A stretch of DNA of 64,000 bases. It comes from Phragmites australis. Lineage: Eukaryota > Streptophyta > Magnoliopsida > Poales > Poaceae. Positions 58,417 to 64,000 of this stretch are shown here, in pieces. The notes under the pieces are model-generated. The model was not told where the DNA came from. It did not search any database and saw only the letters and a program-made list of their open reading frames with translations. The position numbers and the translations under genes are program-made. The stretch is from positions 13,366,001-13,430,000 of the forward strand of contig NC_084941.1 of assembly GCF_958298935.1 (NCBI RefSeq), read 5' to 3'. How positions within the stretch are numbered: the first letter of the stretch is position 1; each line of letters opens with the position of its first letter.

Positions 58417-60425
58417 GTCTCAACAAACCATTGCTCAAATCCCTATACCATGTTGCTACAAAAATTAGATCATCATCTTTTATCATTCTTTCATAGGACC
58501 ATTATCATCAGAATTCATAGAGCCATTATCATTATCACCATCCCAAAGCAAGATTAAGCATCATCTACCATTCCATAACTAATACCATGGTGACAAGGAT
58601 GATAAAGGAAAACTAGGGTAAACCTAACTCTTGGGATTCCTGACAAATCTTTAGCATGCTTGTTTGTAAAACAAACCATTTTCAAAACTAGAATAAATAT
58701 GATCAAGAACACAACTTGCCTTCACTGTACTTAGTTGGATCTTCAAAGTCTTGATCCTAAAGTCCTTCTAGATCCTCTGGAACGTTAGCGTCTACTCGAA
58801 AACATAAGCGAAAAGGCAACATATAAACACCAAGATCCAAAATGAACCAAACATCACACAACATACATCATCACACACCTCACGCTTTTCCGTACATTCC
58901 GATGAAAGAACGGGTAAAAACGGAGCTACGTTTACCAAGTTATAGCTTCCAAAATGAATTTTTCTAGAATTTTCAGAGTCATCTATGATTTTATGGGATC
59001 TTCCAGGATTTGTTTTGGAATTTCTAGCATTTATTTGAATTGGAAAACTATATAATAATATTATAAGAACATTCGAGAATTATTTCCTCATTTATTCCTA
59101 TTTTAGAATTATTTTTGTATAGGAAAACATTTTTTAAAACCCTAACAGAATTATTCTAATCATTTAAATGTATATATTGCATCATTATCACTATTTATGA
59201 TGTCATCAGATCATAAAAAATAAAAGAAAAGGAAATGCTGATGATGCTCGCCACATGTGCGTGGATGCTAACGCTGTTGAGGTGACATGGAAGGTTGATA
59301 GCGTTAGAGTCAGCTGATGGCGCCGTTAAGGCACATAGAATCCTGATCGTCAAAACCAAATCGAATGGCTCAGATTGATCTAACTTGAAGGGGTATGACC
59401 TATCTAATCTTGAACATATAAAGGAGATCGGACGGTTGTGGCTTTAACTCATTGATCTCCGACTTGAAAACGACGGTAACCTCACTTCCCATGGTGGCAC
59501 TTCACTAGATAGTTGATGGAATCACGTCGCGCAACATGGCATCCTCTAATGAGTGACAAAAAAGGTTCCTGAGGTCATGACGAATCCATTTTATTCACAC
59601 ATCGTCGACAGCGAGCTACATAGTGGACTAGCAACTGTGAGGGGCTTCAGTTCCACTCTGGCGAGGTTTCTAAGCTCCTATGGTGGTAGATTTGCTCTGG
59701 ATTTCAAGGAGAAAGTTTATGGTTGTCGAGGGGAAGGTCTAGGTGAACATATATAGGTTTGGATGGGGTAGAGATCGAGTTCAACATGATTTAGGGTTCG
59801 GGTTGTTTCTGGCGGCGGCTTTGAGTTTGGTAAGAGATAGTGGAGGCAAAAGGCGTCGTGGTGCTTATGGAGTCCATGGGATAGAGTTGTAGAGAGGATC
59901 CTGATTTGTCTCCTTCCAATTTTGTTGGATTTGGTTCAGCCGACGAGTTGATTTCCTTTTTTATTTCAGAAACACATCAAGCTCCGGATAATCTTGCACG
60001 GGGTTCGTCTTTGCTATGGTCTCTTGAACTCATATAGAAGGTCCCAAGGTGGAGTTCGGCTTGGACACAGAGGATCGAACGCGGTTGCCTCTGTTGACAT
60101 TGTTGTTTCGGACAAGGAGCAGAAGGGGAGCGACGGTGGGAGGTAGAATACGGCATTGTGATTCACAGGCCAGACATCATGCGCACTGGGTTGAAGGTCG
60201 TTGGGCCAGAAGAGAAATGAGAAGGAGAAGGGAGATGGACTAAGGTTGAGCTATGGGCTCAGATGGCTTTCTCTTTTTTCTAATTCCCTTCTTTTTCCTA
60301 TTTCTCATTTACTATTATACCTATATGTATACATGTACTTATATAGCTTATATACTTCATATATACATGTAAATATCCTATATAAAGACATATATATGAC
60401 AACAACATTTCAATCAACCAATATA

Positions 60426-60473
<48 letters not shown>

Positions 60474-60618
60474 TTTTATATCCTTTGCATATGTTAAACC
60501 TCTGTATAGGTACATATAAAGATATGTACACATACACACATATGCAAAAGCTTTCCCATAAGGTTTTATTTCCTTTATGAAAATTATTTTTGTTGTATTA
60601 AAAAATTGGGTTGTTACA
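58417..60618. repeat. LTR 'L' copy 2, remainder
   Basis: Continues the L sequence after the CACTA element (AAGCATCATCTACC at 58555) and ends AAATTGGGTTGTTACA at 60618, as in copy 1. About 59270-59760 and 59900-60250 hold GC-richer promoter/leader-like sequence with short open frames, none recognised. A (TA)n tract lies near the end. Confidence 0.65.
60427..60472. repeat. (TA)n microsatellite
   Basis: About 23 uninterrupted TA dinucleotides inside LTR L; the Tyr/Ile-repeat frames across it are artefacts. Confidence 0.95.
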
Positions 60619-61660
60619 ACTATCAACTTCATCCTCGGTGTCGCTATCCTTGTTGCTTGCCATGAGACACAATCATGTCAAATCACACACCATTTTGCTT
60701 TTTGGATGCTGTATCATCTTCGTTGCTCTCAGAATTGACATCGCTCGAGTTGACTAATCTAAGCACCAAAAGAACTCGATGCACAACCTTGTGGTTGAGA
60801 AACTCTTCTCTTTGAAAGGGAACTTCTTTTTCTCCTTCTTCTCCTTTGATATTTTATTTGTAAGCTTTGGATAATTGCATGAATATGGTTGAGATCATTA
60901 TACTCATAGTATCTTTTAGGACCTCCACTACCACTCTTCCTCATCTTGACATTCTACAAAGCTTTAGAAAAACATATAGAAAGTAGTTCTAAATGTTCTT
61001 TAGGGATCTGCTCAAGCTGATAATCACTCAGTGAAGATATATAATATAATGAAAACCTTGATGAAGAAGATTCGATATGAAACATGTTGGGTTGAAAGAC
61101 CAAAACAATTAATTTATTAGTGTTCTTCCTAGCAAAAACATGCACCTCATGAGTTTTCAATTTAGAATAAAAAACATCCAAACTAAGTGTACCCATGATA
61201 GTAGATTCACTAATAGATGTCAGTTTCATCTCAAATACTAACATGTTTAAAGCTCATATTAATTGACATGCATTTCAGCATCTGTATATGCAATATTAAC
61301 AGCATAAAAATTACTATTGATCTTATTAAAGTGAGGAAAGAAATTATCAAGAGACTTACCAGACTTTATCCTCAAGTCACATGTATTCTTTTTTATATAA
61401 TCTTGATGTGCGTCTTTTATGATAGATGAATCATCATGGTAGTCAAACAATGCTTTCCATACCTTGTATGCCAACTTGACATGTACAATTCAGTCGAAGT
61501 CACTCCTTCCCAAGAATTGGATGATCAATTTCTTCACATTGTTATTTGCCTTCAATGGCTGCCATGTTTTACACCATCAGTTCATTGTTCTCTGGAATCT
61601 CGTAAGGCTTGAAGACCTTCACCTAAATTGCAAAGCCCTGGCTTCAATTTAAGCTTTCAT
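60619..61660 (-). pseudogene. Ty1/copia gag (UBN2-type) remnant
   Basis: Minus-strand fragments in gag order: AYKVWKALFDYHDDSS with KSLDNFFPHFNKINS (61474-61259), then ESTIMGTLSLDVFYSKLKTH (61244-60954). A degenerate zinc knuckle follows (RYYEYNDLNHIHA, with its Cys residues changed to Tyr and others) and a Lys/Arg-Ser-rich tail (60944-60759). It stops abruptly at the L LTR edge at 60618, in an acidic Asp/Glu segment. Protease, integrase and RT are absent. Several frames and stops; an old fragment. Confidence 0.7.
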
Positions 61661-62072
61661 CTTCATCTTCTAGAACTAAAAATCAACACCATAAAAAATA
61701 TAAGGTTTTATAAAATACCTATCCAAAGTCATATTTTTAATTATCAATTATGATCAATTAGAAAGGTTTAGGCTCAGAGACCATTTTTGGGATCGATTAG
61801 TCACTAAATAGGCTATCAGAGGGGTGTGAATGATTGCCAAATCTAAAACCAATTTTTTCATGGTTAAAAATTCACCCTAGATAAATCCACCATATTTTTC
61901 TACTTAGTGAAAACATAGAAAGAAGATCCGATTGACTTGAAATATTGGTGGCATAAAGTAAACAAAATTTCATAGCTATTGCAACAAGAATTACGTCAAT
62001 TGGGTATCCGGAACTTAAGATGCCTCGAAAGCAAAATTGTGTAGGATGATGAAGAAAATACCCTTGATAAAT
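61661..62072 (-). repeat. Copia leader, degenerate PBS and LTR end
   Basis: On the minus strand ATGGTCTCTGAGCC (complement of about 61771-61784) resembles a mutated iMet primer-binding site (TGGTATCAGAGCC). It is preceded by ACCCCTCTGATAGCC..TAATCGATCCC, the style of a grass copia LTR 3' end. The LTR is cut at about 62072 by the Tat LTR. Confidence 0.45.
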
Positions 62073-63586
62073 ACCCTACTCCTGTGTGTATGCTATTGAA
62101 TTATGAGGGCTCTTGGAATGCCCTTTCTGGATCTCCAACTCATTAGAGCTGGTATGTATTACAATGGTATTTCTGTCTATCTATTTGGAGCTCGGGTCTT
62201 CAAGTGCCGGACTCTCTGAGCTTGGCGAGCTACTCCTTCTGATGGCTTCCGAGAGAGTCTCTCCCGGAGAGACTATCCGTCCCCTCTCTCTCTCTCTATC
62301 CGAGAACCGTCCCTAGGTGTCCTAACAGAGCCTATCTCGAGTCTGTCTGTCGATGATGGAGTGCTCCCCCTCTTATACAACTGGGGGAGGCTTGCGTGCC
62401 CAGCCGGGGGCACAAGTTCCCGTAAACATAAATGGAGAGCAGCTATCATGGCGCTACAGTTTGATGTTACAAGGGTTGACAACACACCCCCTGAGCTGTC
62501 CCGTCAGCCTTCACGTCCCAGCTTTAGCAGACGCAGGGGAGGGAGCCCATCGGGCAGCCTCTGAGCCGTCCCGCACGCCGCTGGGTCAGAGGGAGTCTGA
62601 CACCGCAGGGGGGCAGGCGATAAGCCTCGTTGCATTGAATGCCCCCACGCCTCCCTGCCAGGCAGTGGCAGGGTCTGATGATAAGCATGGGGGGAGTGGT
62701 CGGAAGTGACAGGCCATGCTCCTGTTGAGGCAGCATCGGGCCTCCCACCGATTGACATCTCACTGCTGAGCCCTTGTGGGGTCCAGTGACAAGGGGCTTC
62801 TAACATTGTCAGGGGACTGCGGGTGCCCAGGAGCCATGCCCGAGCATCCCCTTCCCGGTACTGTTCATCTTGGGTCGTCGGGGGACTCGGGTGCTTGGGT
62901 GCCACTGATCCTGGCCCCGAGCAGCCTCTCTCGGTACTGTTGGCTTCGTGTCCTCGGGGAGCTCGGGTCCTCAGGGGCCATGTGTCCGTGGCCCCAAGCA
63001 CGCCGCCGCCCGGAACTGTCTTCCTCAAGTCCTCGGAGAACCGAGTGCTCAGGGGCCACTGTTCCCGGCCCCGAGAACTCTCTCCCGGTACTGTGTAATG
63101 GGGTCCTCGGGGAACCGAGTGCTCGGGAGCCACTGCTCCTGGCCCCGAGCACTCTCTCCCGGATATGCCTTTTCTTGATCCTCGGGGAACCGAGTGCTCG
63201 GGGGCCACTGATCACAGCCCCGAGCACTCTCTCCCGGTACTGTGTGATTGGGTCCTCGGGGAACCGAGTGCTCGGGGGCCACTGCTCTTGGCCCCGAGCA
63301 CTCTCTCCCGGTACTGGTCATGTCGGGTCTTCGGGGGACTCCGAGCACTCAGGGGCCACTGATTCGGGCCCCGAGCTGTCCTTCTCGGAACTGATTCTTG
63401 GCTCCTCGGGGAACTCGGGTGCTCGGGGGCCACTGTGCATGGCCCCGAGCACCCTCTCCCGGAACTTGTCTTCCTTGGGCCCTCGGGGGCCTCCCGAGGA
63501 GGTGACCCCTAAGGCATGGCGCCACGTGGCACTACTGCGGACCTGGCCCCGGGAGTCGGGGAACCCCTGATCCCATTTCGCCGACA
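62073..63586 (-). repeat. Tat LTR with the longest hairpin array
   Basis: It starts within the LTR at AATACCCTACTCCTGTGTG (aligning with 46350 of the solo LTR), so its outer ~300 bp are missing, and ends TTTCGCCGACA at 63586. Nine ~75-bp units run from about 62820 to 63480. It continues on the right into TACTCCCTCTCTCCCCGATC, i.e. a polypurine tract on the minus strand. It therefore looks like the 3' LTR of a minus-strand Tat element whose body extends beyond the window. The long frames on both strands here are repeat translations. Confidence 0.82.
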
Positions 63587-64000
63587 TACTCCCTCTCTCC
63601 CCGATCTCTCAATCTCTCTCTCAATACATATATTTATTGTAAATCAATAATAAAAGTACCTTCATTAATACATAGTAATAAACACATATTACAAGTTAGG
63701 TATCGACAAACACACATATATACATAATAGTTCTCACAGGTCACCCCCCTGAACGGTCGAGTTGAGCCAGTCCAGTATCCCTCTACCTCTCCTACCATGA
63801 GGATCATGTCTCCGCACTAATGACTGATGGCGTGTGTATGTCTGGGGACGCCGGGGGGCCAATGGTGGTGGAGGGGAGGACCCAGCCACACCTGATCGAT
63901 CGCAGCGTCATCTATGCTCCAGGCTCGCCGGTGTGTCAAAGACATCGAAGTTTGATGCTTGAACGCCTTTGCGGTTTGAGCCTTCGGCCTCCTCCGCAGC
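63587..64000 (-). other. Start of another Tat element's internal region (partial)
   Basis: A pyrimidine-rich stretch, 63587-63625 (minus-strand purine tract), consistent with a PPT next to the LTR. Beyond it the minus strand has a mostly open frame from 64000 to about 63745 (contains ILDWLNSTVQGGD) with one stop. I cannot name the protein and the sequence is cut by the window end. Confidence 0.35.

Noticed and set aside
59553..60243. Short plus-strand ORFs in LTR L that might be a host gene
   Set aside because: No family motif, no exon structure, and the position inside a repeated LTR-like sequence argues against a host gene.
60201..60632. Tyr/Ile-rich ORFs on both strands
   Set aside because: They are translations of the (TA)n microsatellite and neighbouring AT-rich sequence.
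62504..63587. Long open frames on both strands (over 230 codons) rich in Gly, Pro, Ser and Arg
   Set aside because: They run through the ~75-bp LTR repeat units and give periodic peptides on both strands; base composition explains them. The same applies at 11666-12263, 23162-23523 and 46675-47496.

Overview
The window is plant nuclear DNA, almost certainly from a grass. Every recognisable coding sequence belongs to a transposable element: Ty3/gypsy polyproteins of the Tat, chromodomain-chromovirus and CRM-like types, an En/Spm-type CACTA transposon, and a Ty1/copia remnant. I found no host gene, tRNA, rRNA or bacterial feature. The density, the decay and the nesting, together with a CRM-like element, suggest heterochromatin, possibly pericentromeric; that location is an inference.

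Layout. 1-677 is a ~50-bp minisatellite block that recurs at 13221-13880. 678-12308 is a Tat-lineage gypsy element on the minus strand. It has a truncated 3' LTR, a plus-strand antisense gene with its own TATA box, a broken gag-pol with an extra RNase H, and a complete 5' LTR. 12309-16422 is non-coding and ends in a 2-kb higher-order tandem array of ~58-bp monomers. 16423-20939 is a second Tat-type element (plus strand) that lost PR-RT-RNase H, so gag abuts integrase. 20940-23026 is a chromovirus LTR fragment. 23027-25732 is a third Tat element (complete LTR plus part of gag).

25733-60618 is a nested stack that target-site duplications resolve. An old LTR (called 'L' here) is split by a complete chromodomain chromovirus (26744-38343, TSD TCCAA). 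It is split again by a Tat solo LTR (38430-47411, TSD GTCGC), which was itself invaded by a CRM-like element (38590-46312, TSD CCGGG). A second L copy (47964-60618) holds a 10.2-kb CACTA transposon (48224-58413, imperfect TSD TCG/CCG) with decayed TNP2-type and Transposase_24/Ulp1-type genes. 60619-62072 is a copia gag remnant. 62073-63586 is another Tat LTR, whose internal region runs off the right edge.

Each autonomous element would encode its own mobility functions: gag, protease, RT, RNase H and integrase for the retroelements, and two transposition genes for the CACTA element. Every polyprotein carries stops or frameshifts, so none appears active. The CRM-like pol is the best preserved. 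The more unusual points are the copy-variable arrays of hairpin repeats in the Tat LTRs, antisense transcription units with their own TATA boxes, a CRM pol frame that reads through its PPT into the LTR, a leader ORF ahead of gag in the chromovirus, and a third block of CACTA subterminal motifs serving as a possible internal promoter.
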